Assembly: GCA_002373675.1 (NCBI GenBank)
Contig: DFLF01000017.1
Coordinates: 268,969-332,968 of the forward strand
Reading direction: 5' to 3'
DNA from: Pseudobutyrivibrio sp. UBA3626
GTDB taxonomy: Bacteria > Bacillota > Clostridia > Lachnospirales > Lachnospiraceae
Length of the DNA stretch: 64,000 nt
Under the pieces are notes generated by a model. It was not told the origin of the DNA. It saw only the letters and a program-made list of their open reading frames with translations, and made no database searches. The position numbers and the translations under genes were made by a program. This document shows positions 17,098 through 26,241 of the stretch, piece after piece (position 1 is the stretch's first letter; each line of letters starts with the position of its first letter).

Positions 17098-18243
17098 CTA
17101 CCAAGTCTTGATTTCTTTCTTGCGAGCAGCACCAATCTGTGAAGCAACCTTGATTGCTGATGCTGTAGCCTGTGCTGTAACAGGGAATGGCATATTGTGA
17201 ATTGACTCATCAGGAATACATGCTTTCTCAGCAACCTTAAGAAGTAATTCATCGCTTACATCCCCAGACTTCATATCTGCTAGAGATACAGGAAGTCCTA
17301 CTGCGATACAGAAATCAATAACTTCAAGTAGCTCTTCCTTAGGAGCATTCTCTAATACTAATTGACATATTGTACAGAATGCAACCATCTCACCATGGAA
17401 GAAGTCATGATGTGCTGGAAGAAGTGTCATACCATCAACGATAGCATGTGCAGCAGCAAGTCCGCTTGACTCAAATCCAAGACCTGAAAGTAAGATGTTA
17501 GTCTCAACAATCTTCTCGAATGCAGGTGTAATCTGCTCATTGTCACAAGCAACCTTAGCAAGAACACCGTATTTCTTAAGGTTCTCATAGCAAAGAGTAG
17601 CAAGTGCATATGAAGCATCTGTACCATATCCAAGCATTGTTCCTTCTGCTCTGTTAGCACCACAAGGAAGTCCTGCATTGACATTAGAGCAAGAACGTAC
17701 ATTAGCACGTGCTTCGAAGAATGTTGCAAGAGCATCACCCATACCACTTACTAAGAAACGTGTAGGTGCTGTAACGATAACGTTAGTATCAATCATAACT
17801 ACGCTAGGGCTCTGCTTGAAGTAAGCATAGTCCTCAAACTCATGATCATCTGTATATACAACAGCTGAGTGAGATGTTGGAGCATCTGTAGCAGCAATTG
17901 TAGGACAAATAATAAGATTTGTACCAGCAGCAACACACTTAGATGTATCAATAGCCTTTCCGCCACCAAGACCAATTGTACATGTACATCCGGCATCCTT
18001 AGCCTGTGCCTGAAGCTTAGTAATTACGCTTCTGCAACACTCACCTTCAAATCCATCAGCATAAACCAACTCAATGCCCCACTTCTTCTGAGTCTCTTCT
18101 AACTTATCCTTTACAAGGTTAAGCGCAAATGGGTCACCGATAAGTAATGCCTTATCGCCAAATGTCTTAACGAAATATCCCAAGTTCAATAATTCGTCTT
18201 CGCCTTGTACATACTTTGTTGGTGTAATAAACGCTTTTCTCAT
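17098..18243 (-). CDS. gldA: Glycerol dehydrogenase (iron-containing alcohol dehydrogenase family)
   Basis: It oxidises glycerol to dihydroxyacetone with NAD. The 381 residues carry the NAD-binding GLGGGKAIDT motif (about 93-102), the CPTIAATDAPTS substrate/cofactor loop, a metal-binding Asp in SGMGDALATFFEA, and metal-site His residues in AAAHAIVDG and FFHGEMVAF. These fit GldA/DhaD of the family-III dehydrogenases. It forms an operon with the downstream kinase, giving a complete two-step route from glycerol into glycolysis. Confidence 0.95.
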   Translation of the reverse strand: MRKAFITPTKYVQGEDELLNLGYFVKTFGDKALLIGDPFALNLVKDKLEETQKKWGIELVYADGFEGECCRSVITKLQAQAKDAGCTCTIGLGGGKAIDTSKCVAAGTNLIICPTIAATDAPTSHSAVVYTDDHEFEDYAYFKQSPSVVMIDTNVIVTAPTRFLVSGMGDALATFFEARANVRSCSNVNAGLPCGANRAEGTMLGYGTDASYALATLCYENLKKYGVLAKVACDNEQITPAFEKIVETNILLSGLGFESSGLAAAHAIVDGMTLLPAHHDFFHGEMVAFCTICQLVLENAPKEELLEVIDFCIAVGLPVSLADMKSGDVSDELLLKVAEKACIPDESIHNMPFPVTAQATASAIKVASQIGAARKKEIKTW

Positions 18244-18317
18244 ACCTAAAAATCTCCTTTACATTATAATATTGAATTTTTCTCCCTAATAAGGGCCGCG
18301 CGTTTTCGCATACACTT

Positions 18318-18345
18318 ATTATAGCAAATCGAAAATAATTATCAA
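18318..18345 (-). promoter_or_regulatory. Sigma-A promoter for gldA-dhaKL
   Basis: TTGATA and a perfect TATAAT are separated by 16 nt on the minus strand, about 75 nt before the gldA ATG. The leader between them contains a GC-rich CGCGCGGCC patch. Confidence 0.65.
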
Positions 18346-18397
18346 TAGTCACAATTATTTAAATTAAACAATACACAAACTTATGTATTTTGACGAC

Positions 18398-18439
18398 AAA
18401 AAAGCCTCCACGCAATAAGAGAATTGCGCCAGAGGCTTT
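18398..18439 (-). terminator. Rho-independent terminator of the NlpC/P60 gene
   Basis: A stem with AAGCCTC/GAGGCTT ends and a partly paired CGCAAT/ATTGCG centre is followed by a run of T on the minus strand, about 20 nt after the hydrolase stop. Confidence 0.85.
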
Positions 18440-18461
18440 ATATAATTCAAGCCCTTTATAA

Positions 18462-19715
18462 TTAGTAAATTCTTCTTACATCAGCAATGCTTCTATAGTT
18501 AGCATTACTAATCTTGATTCCATCCCTCTCGTTAGATGCATGTACAATGTTGCCATCACCAACATAAATACCAACATGGCTACCATAACATACGATATCA
18601 CCAGGCTGCATATCACCTGTTCCTACGCTATATCCACAATTCTGCTGGCTGTATGAAGAGTGAGGTAAGCTAACACCAAATTGAGCATATACACTCATTA
18701 CAAATCCAGAGCAATCTGTACCTCCTGTAAGAGATGAGCCACCATATACATATGGATTACCTACAAATTGACTCGCATATGATGCAACAGAACTTCCGCT
18801 TCCACTTCCCGGTGCAGCGTAAGATCTTGATGAACCGGATGATGAAGATGATTTGCTACTGCTCTTGCTACTTGTTGTCTTCTTTTGATTTTGAGTCTGA
18901 GCAGCTTTAGCCATCCTAGCCATTGCTTCTGCAGCTGCCTGTCTCTGTGCTTCTTCTTGAGCAAGACGAGCATTAGCTTCTGCTACAGTCTCAGCTAGTG
19001 CGTACTTTGTAGAAAGGGTAACTTCAGAGGTTTTTACAAATCCGTCACCGTTCTCACAAGTTATTTTAATCCATCCAGGTGTTGAGTTCTCATCAAGAAC
19101 AGCAAATACAGTTCCTTGTGGGAAATCACCAACAGAAATTCCGTTATCACTAGCTTGATCTTTAACTTGAAGAGCAGCTACACTAACTGTAGCTTGTCTT
19201 TGAGAAACAGAACGAGCAAGATCTGCATTTCCTATTACAAGATATTCTCTCTTAACATATCCAGTTACATTACCAGATACAATCTTATACCAATCGCCTT
19301 CTGACTCAACAACAGATGCTCCACAGTTATTATAAAGCATACCAACTATTTCTGAATTCTCATCAGGAAGTGCACGAACGTTAGTATATGACTCTGTCTG
19401 ACAAATTGCTATGTCTTCATAGCTAGCATTTCCAGTCTGGACAAGTGCTGCACTATTAGCTGCAACAGTTGCACCTGCATCATCTGCAAGAGCATTTCCA
19501 AGAAGAAGAGATACTCCGGCAGTTGAAGAACCTTCGTCAACTGCTTTATCCTCATTTGTAGATACAGTTGTTGTCATTGCAGTTACACCAGAAAGTGCTG
19601 TTGACTTTGTTGCCGCATTAGCATTAAGAGTAAAACCACCTACGCCAACTGCAAGGCCTGTACATGCAATAGCTGTCATATATCTAACGTGCTTTGAATT
19701 AAATTTAAACTCCAT
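18462..19715 (-). CDS. Secreted NlpC/P60 peptidoglycan endopeptidase with SH3 domains
   Basis: This is a cell-wall hydrolase that probably cuts stem peptides. A signal peptide covers about residues 1-34. Two SH3-like domains follow (about 105-165 and 175-230), including NVRALPDENSEIVG-type sequence, then a helical Ala/Gln-rich stretch and a Ser-rich linker (about 270-300). The C-terminal NlpC/P60 domain has the catalytic Cys in GTDCSGFV, His in GSHVGIY, and a polar third residue in NIVHASN. The gene is monocistronic, with its own strong promoter, a WalR-like site and a terminator. Confidence 0.93.
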   Translation of the reverse strand: MEFKFNSKHVRYMTAIACTGLAVGVGGFTLNANAATKSTALSGVTAMTTTVSTNEDKAVDEGSSTAGVSLLLGNALADDAGATVAANSAALVQTGNASYEDIAICQTESYTNVRALPDENSEIVGMLYNNCGASVVESEGDWYKIVSGNVTGYVKREYLVIGNADLARSVSQRQATVSVAALQVKDQASDNGISVGDFPQGTVFAVLDENSTPGWIKITCENGDGFVKTSEVTLSTKYALAETVAEANARLAQEEAQRQAAAEAMARMAKAAQTQNQKKTTSSKSSSKSSSSSGSSRSYAAPGSGSGSSVASYASQFVGNPYVYGGSSLTGGTDCSGFVMSVYAQFGVSLPHSSYSQQNCGYSVGTGDMQPGDIVCYGSHVGIYVGDGNIVHASNERDGIKISNANYRSIADVRRIY

Positions 19716-19742
19716 GTTTATATCCTTTCAAATATCACATAT

Positions 19743-19770
19743 GTTACAAATTTGTTACACAACGATTACA
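19743..19770 (-). promoter_or_regulatory. Triple WalR-like (YycF) binding repeat
   Basis: On the minus strand three TGTAA(T/C) hexamers occur in direct repeat, each separated by exactly 5 nt (an 11-nt period). This matches the known WalR consensus TGTWAH-N5-TGTWAH, extended to three units. The first hexamer touches the -10 box and the other two lie in the early transcribed region of the NlpC/P60 gene. WalKR classically controls wall hydrolases of this kind. Position downstream of -10 would favour repression. Confidence 0.65.
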
Positions 19771-19798
19771 TTATAGCAACGAGATATTGTTTTGTCAA
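19770..19798 (-). promoter_or_regulatory. Consensus sigma-A promoter for the NlpC/P60 gene
   Basis: Perfect TTGACA and TATAAT hexamers with a 17-nt spacer, about 55 nt before the start codon. Confidence 0.9.
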
Positions 19799-19831
19799 AT
19801 AAATGGGAGCTTTTCTTACAACATTTCATTA

Positions 19832-20749
19832 TTATTTCACATTTTCAAGGTAACGAGAGGCACTAGTTATGCAATTTGCACCATCAGCACAGGCGGTAAT
19901 GACCTGTCTTAACTGTTTTGTCCTAACATCCCCTGCTGCAAATACGCCAGGAATTGACGTTTCACCACTCTCTGTTGCTTTAATATATCCAGCTTCATCA
20001 GTATCAGGTAGACCTTCAATCCCTTCAGTATTAGGAAGAATTCCAACAGCCATAAATACACCATTTACATTAAGAGAAGACTTATCTCCTGTCTTCTTAT
20101 TGGAAATGTTTACAGCACTTACCATTTCATCTCCCACAATTTCATCTACAACACTATCAAGGACAAGCTCTATATTGTCAGTAGCTCTAACCTGGTCTTC
20201 AAGAACTTTCGCGCCTCTAAAGGCATCTCTTCTATGTATAAGATATACCTTAGCACTTGTTCTTGCCAGAAACAGTGCATCTTCTAATGCAACATCACCA
20301 CCGCCAACTACAGCCACATCTTTATCTCTAAAAAATGCACCATCACAAGTTGCACAATATGAAACACCCATTCCGCGAAGAGCACCTTCTCCTGGAACGC
20401 CAAGTGTCCTATGTCTTGCACCTGTTGCAATTATTACCGTCTTGGCTTCAATATCATCCTTTGCAGTATGTAGTATCTTAATTTCACCCTTATCTTCAAT
20501 TGAAGTTACGTTCGCCACTAAAAACTCTACTTCCTGCTCTGTAGCATGTGCCTTGAATTTATCAGCAAGTTCCATGCCCGTAACCTTAGGAAGTCCCGGA
20601 TAATTATCAACTTCATATGTGCTGGTAACCTGACCGCCACAAAGAGGGCTTCTATCTACAATAAGTGTACTTAAACCAGCACGTTTGCCATATATACCTG
20701 CACTAAGCCCTGCCGGTCCGTTTCCAATAATTACAACATCATAAATCAT
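19832..20749 (-). CDS. trxB: Thioredoxin reductase
   Basis: This FAD flavoenzyme reduces thioredoxin with NADPH. The N-terminal FAD motif GNGPAGLSAGIYGKRAG is at about 9-25, the redox-active pair is CATC (about 135-138, in YCATCDGAFF), the NADPH motif is GGGDVALEDA, and the FAD-closing motif is GVFAAGDVR. The 305 residues are normal for the low-molecular-weight type. It is a single gene, transcribed leftwards and divergent from the yjfB-like gene. Confidence 0.96.
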   Translation of the reverse strand: MIYDVVIIGNGPAGLSAGIYGKRAGLSTLIVDRSPLCGGQVTSTYEVDNYPGLPKVTGMELADKFKAHATEQEVEFLVANVTSIEDKGEIKILHTAKDDIEAKTVIIATGARHRTLGVPGEGALRGMGVSYCATCDGAFFRDKDVAVVGGGDVALEDALFLARTSAKVYLIHRRDAFRGAKVLEDQVRATDNIELVLDSVVDEIVGDEMVSAVNISNKKTGDKSSLNVNGVFMAVGILPNTEGIEGLPDTDEAGYIKATESGETSIPGVFAAGDVRTKQLRQVITACADGANCITSASRYLENVK

Positions 20750-20899
20750 ATTCTGTCTCCTTTCTTATGTACATTTCCAAAAGAACTGCAAATAGCGAAT
20801 CCTTAGCAATAAAAACACGAAATTTTCACTTTTTTTATTGCGATAACCATAATATAATATATATACAAAGGTAAATACTACATGAAGGGAGGAGTTACT

Positions 20900-21100
20900 A
20901 TGGATATGCCAAGTGCATCAATGATTAATTCTAACAATGGTGTTCTACAGCAATTCGGTATCGCTATGCTTGACAAACAACTTAATGTTCAAGAAGCTCA
21001 AGCTGCTACAGAAGTTGCAATGCTTAATTCCATGCCTTCTCCTTCTTTGGAGAGTTTGGTTAATCCTGCAATCGGTGGCAATATCGACATTGGCGTATAA
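20900..21100 (+). CDS. YjfB-like putative motility protein
   Basis: This small 66-residue protein has no membrane segment. The central FGIAMLDKQLNVQEAQAATEVAMLNSM stretch fits the short YjfB family found in flagellated Firmicutes, where it is linked to motility by regulation but has no known biochemical role. The start is the ATG at 20900, since GGGAGG lies 8 nt upstream; the ATG at 20882 comes before that site. A TATAAT (20853-20858) about 40 nt upstream is the likely -10 box, with no convincing -35. It is one of very few plus-strand genes here. Confidence 0.75.
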   Translation: MDMPSASMINSNNGVLQQFGIAMLDKQLNVQEAQAATEVAMLNSMPSPSLESLVNPAIGGNIDIGV

Positions 21101-21123
21101 CCCTATATAGTACTTACTATTGT

Positions 21124-21161
21124 ATGCAGCATTTTGTCTTTGACAATATGTTGCATTTTTT
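21124..21161 (+). terminator. Rho-independent terminator after the yjfB-like gene
   Basis: A 15-bp stem with two imperfect pairs and a 3-nt loop is followed by seven T on the plus strand. It may also serve ridA weakly from the other side. Confidence 0.85.
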
Positions 21162-21177
21162 CGAAGTCTCGCACATT

Positions 21178-21552
21178 TTATTTTTCTACAATTGCTTCAA
21201 TCTCTAGCATTACATCTTTTGGAAGCCTTGCAACCTCAACGCAACTTCTTGCAGGATAAGGCTCAACAAAATACTTTGCATATACTTCATTGATAGCAGC
21301 AAAATCATTCATTTCCTTAATAAATACAGTTGTTTTAATAACTTTATCCATTGACGAACCAGATGCCTCAATGAGATTCTTAAGATTAGAAAATGCCTGT
21401 TCAGCCTGAGCTACGGAGCCGTCTGGAATATTGCCAGTTGATGGATCAACAGGAATAACTCCTGATGTATATACTACTGAACCCATGTCAATAGCTTGTG
21501 AATATGGTCCTATTGCTGCTGGTGCCTTGTCTGTACTTACTACTTTCTTCAT
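21178..21552 (-). CDS. ridA: RidA/YjgF/UK114 family reactive-intermediate deaminase
   Basis: This 124-residue family member forms trimers that hydrolyse reactive enamine/imine intermediates such as 2-aminoacrylate. Conserved residues seen are the GPYSQAI start region, the YTSGVIP strand, and the PARSCVEVARLP end with the substrate-binding Arg. A GGAGG site precedes the ATG. Confidence 0.93.
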   Translation of the reverse strand: MKKVVSTDKAPAAIGPYSQAIDMGSVVYTSGVIPVDPSTGNIPDGSVAQAEQAFSNLKNLIEASGSSMDKVIKTTVFIKEMNDFAAINEVYAKYFVEPYPARSCVEVARLPKDVMLEIEAIVEK

Positions 21553-21656
21553 TATTTGTTCCTCCTTTGATTCTATATTTAGACTATACTTTATTTAAAA
21601 CGAATCGCTTCATGGTATCCTTCGCATACTTAAGCAATTCGTTTATACCCAAAAAA

Positions 21657-22496
21657 CTAGCTCTTACGAATCTTTCCGTCACTTAGGGTGATTTGGCGTT
21701 CTTTGTACAAATGACCTATTGCCCTCTTAAATGCGTTCTTACTAAGTCCTGTCTCACGTTTGATAACTTCAGGAGATGCTTTCTCTGTAAAAGGGAGTAC
21801 TCCTGCATAACTATCAATTAATTCGAGGATCATCTCTGCATCTTCATCCATTTGAATATACGACTTACTTCTAATGGAAATGTCTAGCTTGCCGTCAGGT
21901 TTCACCCTGGTTACTCGAGCATTTATGACATCACCGATTCTAAGATGTGATACATCTTCAAATCTTGGAATCATAGCAGAATACTTATCATCTACTGCCA
22001 CATAGGTTCCAAACTCATGTCCGAATTCATATATTCTTCCTTCAACTTCATCATCTACTTTATATGGAGAATCCGTTTTTAAGAGATGATATATTCCTTT
22101 CATGCTACCACAAAGTCTACTACTTTTATCAACATATAATCTAATTAATAATTCATCGCCTTCTTCTACTCTGCCTATCATTTCTTTGTATGGCAGTAAT
22201 AAATCCTTCTCTAATCCCCAGTCAAGAAATGCTCCTATCTTAGTAATTTCTTTAACCTTAAGAAGAGCATATTCTCCGACTGTAAGATCTGGCATGTTAA
22301 CAGTTGATATAAGTCTGTCTTTAGAATCTTTATATACAAAGACTTCTATTTCATCACCTGTTTTAATATCTTCTGGCACTTGCTTTTTCGGAAGTAAAAC
22401 CCTCTCTTCATTTCTATTTCTACTACTTGCCAGATATACGCCAAAATCTACTTTCTTAACAACTATTAACTTCTGTATCTTTCCCAGTTCTATCAT
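21657..22496 (-). CDS. CvfB-family S1 RNA-binding protein
   Basis: This 279-residue protein has repeated S1-type OB folds: VGEYALLKVKEITKIGAFLDWGLEKDLLLP (second domain, about 70-100) is typical, and a third S1 domain lies near 150-215. A winged-helix end follows (LSKNAFKRAIGHLYKE). The architecture fits CvfB/YitL, RNA-binding regulators of virulence or expression in Firmicutes. It lies alone between ridA and the thioesterase. Confidence 0.88.
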   Translation of the reverse strand: MIELGKIQKLIVVKKVDFGVYLASSRNRNEERVLLPKKQVPEDIKTGDEIEVFVYKDSKDRLISTVNMPDLTVGEYALLKVKEITKIGAFLDWGLEKDLLLPYKEMIGRVEEGDELLIRLYVDKSSRLCGSMKGIYHLLKTDSPYKVDDEVEGRIYEFGHEFGTYVAVDDKYSAMIPRFEDVSHLRIGDVINARVTRVKPDGKLDISIRSKSYIQMDEDAEMILELIDSYAGVLPFTEKASPEVIKRETGLSKNAFKRAIGHLYKERQITLSDGKIRKS

Positions 22497-22583
22497 GTCT
22501 ATCCGTCCTCTTTTTTCACCACTGTATTTATTACTTTATTAATTCATTCTAGAACTTTAAAAAATAAATAGTGATTAAACTAT

Positions 22584-23333
22584 CTAATCAATCCCATCAA
22601 TCTTACCTAAATCTTCATACATCTCAATAACAGCAAATTCATTTTCCTCATTATAGAGAACGACTTGCAAACCATTATCTATGGACTCGCTACTCACTTT
22701 AACAACATCATCCTTGTATGCCACTTGCTTGTAGCTAGCACGAATATACGAAACTTTAGAATCATCATCAAGACATTCTGTTGCAGCTTCAATATACCGT
22801 GAATTATTCATATGATGGTTAGTGTCAATATGCATTTGCCTTACTCTAAAAGAATAATCGCATTCTCCATTATCAACTTTATTCTGAAGCAAATCGCATA
22901 CTGGTATCTTTCTCGATAGCCATTTCCTATGAACCTCTGATTCGCAGGTGAAATCATCAGCCATCTTCTGAGGTACATTAGTCGGCTTTAGCTTCTTAAG
23001 GTTCATTAGAATCCACATTGAATCAGCTTCTACTAGCCTGTCTCCGTCAGTAGTCTCAATTGTAAAATTACGAAATCCCATCATGGCTCTAAATTTATAT
23101 GGCCAGGTCTTAATCACAATCTCTTGTCCAAGTACAGGTCTTTTATTAATCCTAACCTGCCACTCAGTAATATACCAGCCCAAATCTTCCTCATTTAGTC
23201 TGTCTAAATCATAATCTATAGCAATAGAGTGAAACATAGAACAATCAGTCATATATCTCATAATTGCAGATATGGACATTACCCCATACTCATCTACTTC
23301 ACTATATCTCACTCTTGATGTGAATGAATGCAT
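22584..23333 (-). CDS. Acyl-ACP thioesterase family protein (hotdog fold)
   Basis: It is predicted to release fatty acids from acyl carrier protein. The two-hotdog layout of bacterial FatA-like enzymes is visible. The first half has VRYSEVDEYGVMS and WYITEWQVRI...RPVLGQEI; the second half starts around DTNHHMNNSRYIE with the conserved His/Asn. I start it at the ATG at 23333, since GAGGAG lies just upstream; a TTG 15 nt earlier precedes that site. It has 249 residues, as expected for the family. Confidence 0.88.
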   Translation of the reverse strand: MHSFTSRVRYSEVDEYGVMSISAIMRYMTDCSMFHSIAIDYDLDRLNEEDLGWYITEWQVRINKRPVLGQEIVIKTWPYKFRAMMGFRNFTIETTDGDRLVEADSMWILMNLKKLKPTNVPQKMADDFTCESEVHRKWLSRKIPVCDLLQNKVDNGECDYSFRVRQMHIDTNHHMNNSRYIEAATECLDDDSKVSYIRASYKQVAYKDDVVKVSSESIDNGLQVVLYNEENEFAVIEMYEDLGKIDGID

Positions 23334-23415
23334 TGCTTTACTCCTCAACTGTTTATTAACATATAAGATTTTAACACATTTATCTCAAAATATCATTATT
23401 ACACAATTATTTCAC

Positions 23416-23448
23416 AAAAAAAGCAACCTCGCTTATTGAGATTGCTTT
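23416..23448 (-). terminator. Terminator after tRNA-Gln
   Basis: The stem AAGCAA(T)CTC / GAG(G)TTGCTT with a 7-nt loop is followed by seven T on the minus strand, directly after the tRNA 3' end. Confidence 0.85.
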
Positions 23449-23449
23449 A

Positions 23450-23521
23450 CTGGCCCACAAGGATTCGAACCTTGAAATGACGGAGTCAGAGTCCGTTGCC
23501 TTACCATTTGGCGATGGGCCA
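23450..23521 (-). tRNA. tRNA-Gln (anticodon CUG)
   Basis: The cloverleaf is readable on the minus strand. The 7-bp acceptor stem is TGGCCCA/TGGGCCA with discriminator G. The D arm is CCAAATGG-like, the anticodon stem is ACGGA/TCCGT around the loop CTCTGAC (anticodon CTG), and the T arm is CAAGG-TTCGAAT-CCTTG. The 3' CCA is not encoded. Codon CAG is read as Gln. Confidence 0.95.
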
Positions 23522-23530
23522 ATATATAAT

Positions 23531-23558
23531 TATCTTCTGCGTTTTCACACAGAAGATA
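23531..23558 (-). terminator. Hairpin between apgM and tRNA-Gln
   Basis: A 9- to 10-bp stem, TATCTTCTG / CAGAAGATA, lies 10 nt before the tRNA 5' end and about 85 nt after the apgM stop. The following sequence is A/T-rich but not a clean T run, so it is a weak terminator or an RNA-processing structure. Confidence 0.5.
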
Positions 23559-23643
23559 TTATACACATTTCTACATAGGTATGTCAATATCATTTTTCAC
23601 ACACATATTCTATTATTTCTGCATAGTTGACTTTAATATCGTA

Positions 23644-24852
23644 TCACATCTCTAATAACTTCTCTATAAGCTTATATCCATTCTCTTCAAGAAGACCAGT
23701 TTCCATTGCATTTTTTTCGCAATATGTTAAATGTGGCTCCTCACCGAGAGTCTTACTCGAATCATAAAGCATATATGGAATCGGTTCATCTGTATGAGTT
23801 CTTATCTTGATAGGGGTTGGATGATCTGGCATTATAAGCATTCTTATTTCCTCACCAGCACCTGTTACGCCTTCATAAATCGGCTTAATAATTCTAGAAT
23901 CAAGATTCTCAATTGATTTAATCTTCCTCTCAACACTACCCTGGTGTCCCATTTCATCTGGCGCTTCAACATGAACATAGACAAAATCATTGCCATCATT
24001 TATTAGTGTATCAACTGCCGCCTTAGCTTTCCCCTCATAATTCGTATGAAGTCCACCATTAGCACCTTCTACCATAATAACTTTCATATCTGCGCCAACA
24101 GCTATTCCTTTAAGCAAATCAACTGCTGAAATCATGGCACCGTTTTTCTTGGTTTTCTCTGAAAAAGATGAAAGATTAGGCTTCGTGCCTGCACCCCAGA
24201 ACCACAAGGAATTTGCTGGATTAAGACCTTTCTTCTTTCTCTCAACATTTATTGGATGATTGACTAATATATCATAACTTTTAATCATCATTTCTCGAAG
24301 CACTTGGTCTTTTGGCAATTTGTCACCTACAACCTGTCCTAGAACATCATGGGGCTGAACAAGAGGCATAACCGTACCTTTATCAATTATAAGAAGATGC
24401 CTATAGCTTGTTCCAACATAGAACTTATATCCATCTCTTTCAAGTTCTTTCTTAACAGCATCAAGAAGTACAGCTGCATCTTCTGTTGATATCTCTGATG
24501 AACTATGATCAATTATTGTTCTATCTTCATATCTATCTTCGTCCTCTGACAAAGTAACTATATTGCAACGAAGAGCAACATCAGTATTCTTCATCTCAAC
24601 ACCGATACTAAGGGCTTCAAGAGGGCTTCTTCCAGAATAGTATTTTCTTGGGTCATATCCAAGAACCGACAGATTAGCTGTATCAGAACCAGGGCTCATT
24701 CCCGAAGGAACTGTCCTAACCATACCCTGCTCTGCCTTCTTACTCAATTCATCCATAAAAGGTGTACTCGCATATTCAAGCGGTGTTCTACCATCTAATT
24801 CATCTATTGGCCAGTCAGCCATTCCGTCGCCAAGTATAACTACGTATTTCAT
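23644..24852 (-). CDS. ApgM-like phosphoglycerate mutase family protein, possibly a homoserine kinase
   Basis: This member of the alkaline-phosphatase superfamily resembles archaeal cofactor-independent phosphoglycerate mutase. The N-terminal metal site is GDGMADWP (about 8-15). The phosphorylated residue lies in GSDTANLSVLGYDP, and later metal ligands are in EAPDEMGHQG and MPDHPTP. In Clostridia and some other phyla, members next to threonine genes have been proposed to act as homoserine kinases. Here it is the third gene after an ACT protein and homoserine dehydrogenase, and no thrB is seen nearby. I therefore favour homoserine phosphorylation over glycolysis, as inference. Confidence 0.85.
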   Translation of the reverse strand: MKYVVILGDGMADWPIDELDGRTPLEYASTPFMDELSKKAEQGMVRTVPSGMSPGSDTANLSVLGYDPRKYYSGRSPLEALSIGVEMKNTDVALRCNIVTLSEDEDRYEDRTIIDHSSSEISTEDAAVLLDAVKKELERDGYKFYVGTSYRHLLIIDKGTVMPLVQPHDVLGQVVGDKLPKDQVLREMMIKSYDILVNHPINVERKKKGLNPANSLWFWGAGTKPNLSSFSEKTKKNGAMISAVDLLKGIAVGADMKVIMVEGANGGLHTNYEGKAKAAVDTLINDGNDFVYVHVEAPDEMGHQGSVERKIKSIENLDSRIIKPIYEGVTGAGEEIRMLIMPDHPTPIKIRTHTDEPIPYMLYDSSKTLGEEPHLTYCEKNAMETGLLEENGYKLIEKLLEM

Positions 24853-24957
24853 TAGTCTCTCCTTATATGCTTTGCATACTTAACAATTTGCTATTTTTTA
24901 TTCGGATGTCTTTTCAATTTGTCTATTATGTATTTGCTTAATATGCAAAATGCATAT

Positions 24958-26151
24958 TTATCTCACACGAATCATCTTAACCACATCAAGAGTTGATGCC
25001 TTAGATTCATATTCCGCTTCTGTCATAACATCTGTTGTAAATCCAACTTCGCCGTCCACAACACCTTCAACAAATTCCACATTGCCAAATGCTTCTTTTA
25101 CTGCGTCCTTTCCTGACTTAGTTCTTACAAAGAATGCACTTTTAACAACTGATGAATCTGCAAGTTCTTTCTTCTCGCTCTTCCACTCAAGAGGAATATT
25201 CTCATCAACATGTCTTGCCATCTCAACAATATCACCTACAACAGCTGATGCTGTTGGAAGAGAACCTGCGCCCGAACCATAGAACATTCCATCACCAAGC
25301 ATATTACCGTGTACAAATATAGCATTAAATACATCATTTACCGCATATAAAGGATGTTCCGGAGAAAGAAGATATGGTGCAACTCTTGCAACATATGTAT
25401 CACCTACTGCTGTTGATGTTGCAAGAAGCTTGATGTTTCTATTAATCTTCTTAGCGTATTTAATATCATTTGCAGAAATATGGCTTATTCCCTCTGTTGG
25501 AATGTCTGTATACTCTACTTGTTGACCACATACGAGTGAAGTAAGGATGGCGATCTTTCTCTGTGCATCATGACCTTCAATATCTGCTGTTGGATCTTTC
25601 TCTGCATATCCAAGATTTTGAGCTTCTTTTAATACATCTTCAAACTCGCTACCTTCTTCTGTCATCTTAGTAAGAATAAAGTTAGTTGTACCATTTACGA
25701 TACCAGATATTTCTTCAATAACATCTCCTGTTAAGCACTCTAGGATTGGACGAATAATTGGAATTCCTCCACCAACTGATGCTTCAAATAAGAAGTTAAC
25801 ATTATTATCTCTGGCTGTCTTAATAAGATCCGCACCTTTATCAGCAACAAGTGCTTTATTACTTGTTGTTACATGCTTACCAGCTTCTAACATCGCTTTA
25901 ACAAATGTATATGCCGGCTCAACTCCACCCATGGTTTCAACAACAATATCAACATCAGGGTCGTTAGCAATGATATTATAGTCACCAACAACAAGCTTCT
26001 CCCAAGGCTCACCCGGGAATTCTCTTCGATCCAATACATATTTAACTTCTAATTTCTCTCCAACTCTTTTAGCAATTACATCTTCATTAGTTGTAAGAAC
26101 TTTATATACTCCTGAACCTATTGTTCCAAATCCCATTATTGCTACTTTCAT
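24958..26151 (-). CDS. hom: Homoserine dehydrogenase
   Basis: It reduces aspartate semialdehyde to homoserine, the branch point to threonine and methionine. The Rossmann motif is MGFGTIGSGVYKVL at about 6-19. The signature region GLGYAEKDPTADIEGHDAQRK holds the catalytic Lys and acidic residues, and SNKALVAD is the cofactor/substrate loop. At 397 residues it is slightly shorter than the usual 410-430. The C-terminal regulatory ACT-like region is reduced, perhaps replaced in function by the separate ACT protein encoded just upstream. Confidence 0.95.
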   Translation of the reverse strand: MKVAIMGFGTIGSGVYKVLTTNEDVIAKRVGEKLEVKYVLDRREFPGEPWEKLVVGDYNIIANDPDVDIVVETMGGVEPAYTFVKAMLEAGKHVTTSNKALVADKGADLIKTARDNNVNFLFEASVGGGIPIIRPILECLTGDVIEEISGIVNGTTNFILTKMTEEGSEFEDVLKEAQNLGYAEKDPTADIEGHDAQRKIAILTSLVCGQQVEYTDIPTEGISHISANDIKYAKKINRNIKLLATSTAVGDTYVARVAPYLLSPEHPLYAVNDVFNAIFVHGNMLGDGMFYGSGAGSLPTASAVVGDIVEMARHVDENIPLEWKSEKKELADSSVVKSAFFVRTKSGKDAVKEAFGNVEFVEGVVDGEVGFTTDVMTEAEYESKASTLDVVKMIRVR

Positions 26152-26241
26152 TTTAATTTACTCCTTTTGCCTTTTTATTGAATTATATATGCTATTAAAT
26201 GTCTATTAACGACAATAAATACCAAATAATATTATGTAAAA

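Noticed and set aside
19869..20603. Plus-strand 244-residue open frame
   Set aside because: It lies entirely inside trxB on the other strand and has no recognisable family or ribosome site.
23531..23558. Part of a second tRNA or a riboswitch before tRNA-Gln
   Set aside because: Only a single hairpin is present; no cloverleaf or conserved riboswitch core could be built.
24941..24957. Small palindrome ATATGCA-AAA-TGCATAT at the hom 3' end
   Set aside because: Short AT-rich dyad touching the hom stop, not followed by a clean T run on the transcribed strand; could occur by chance.
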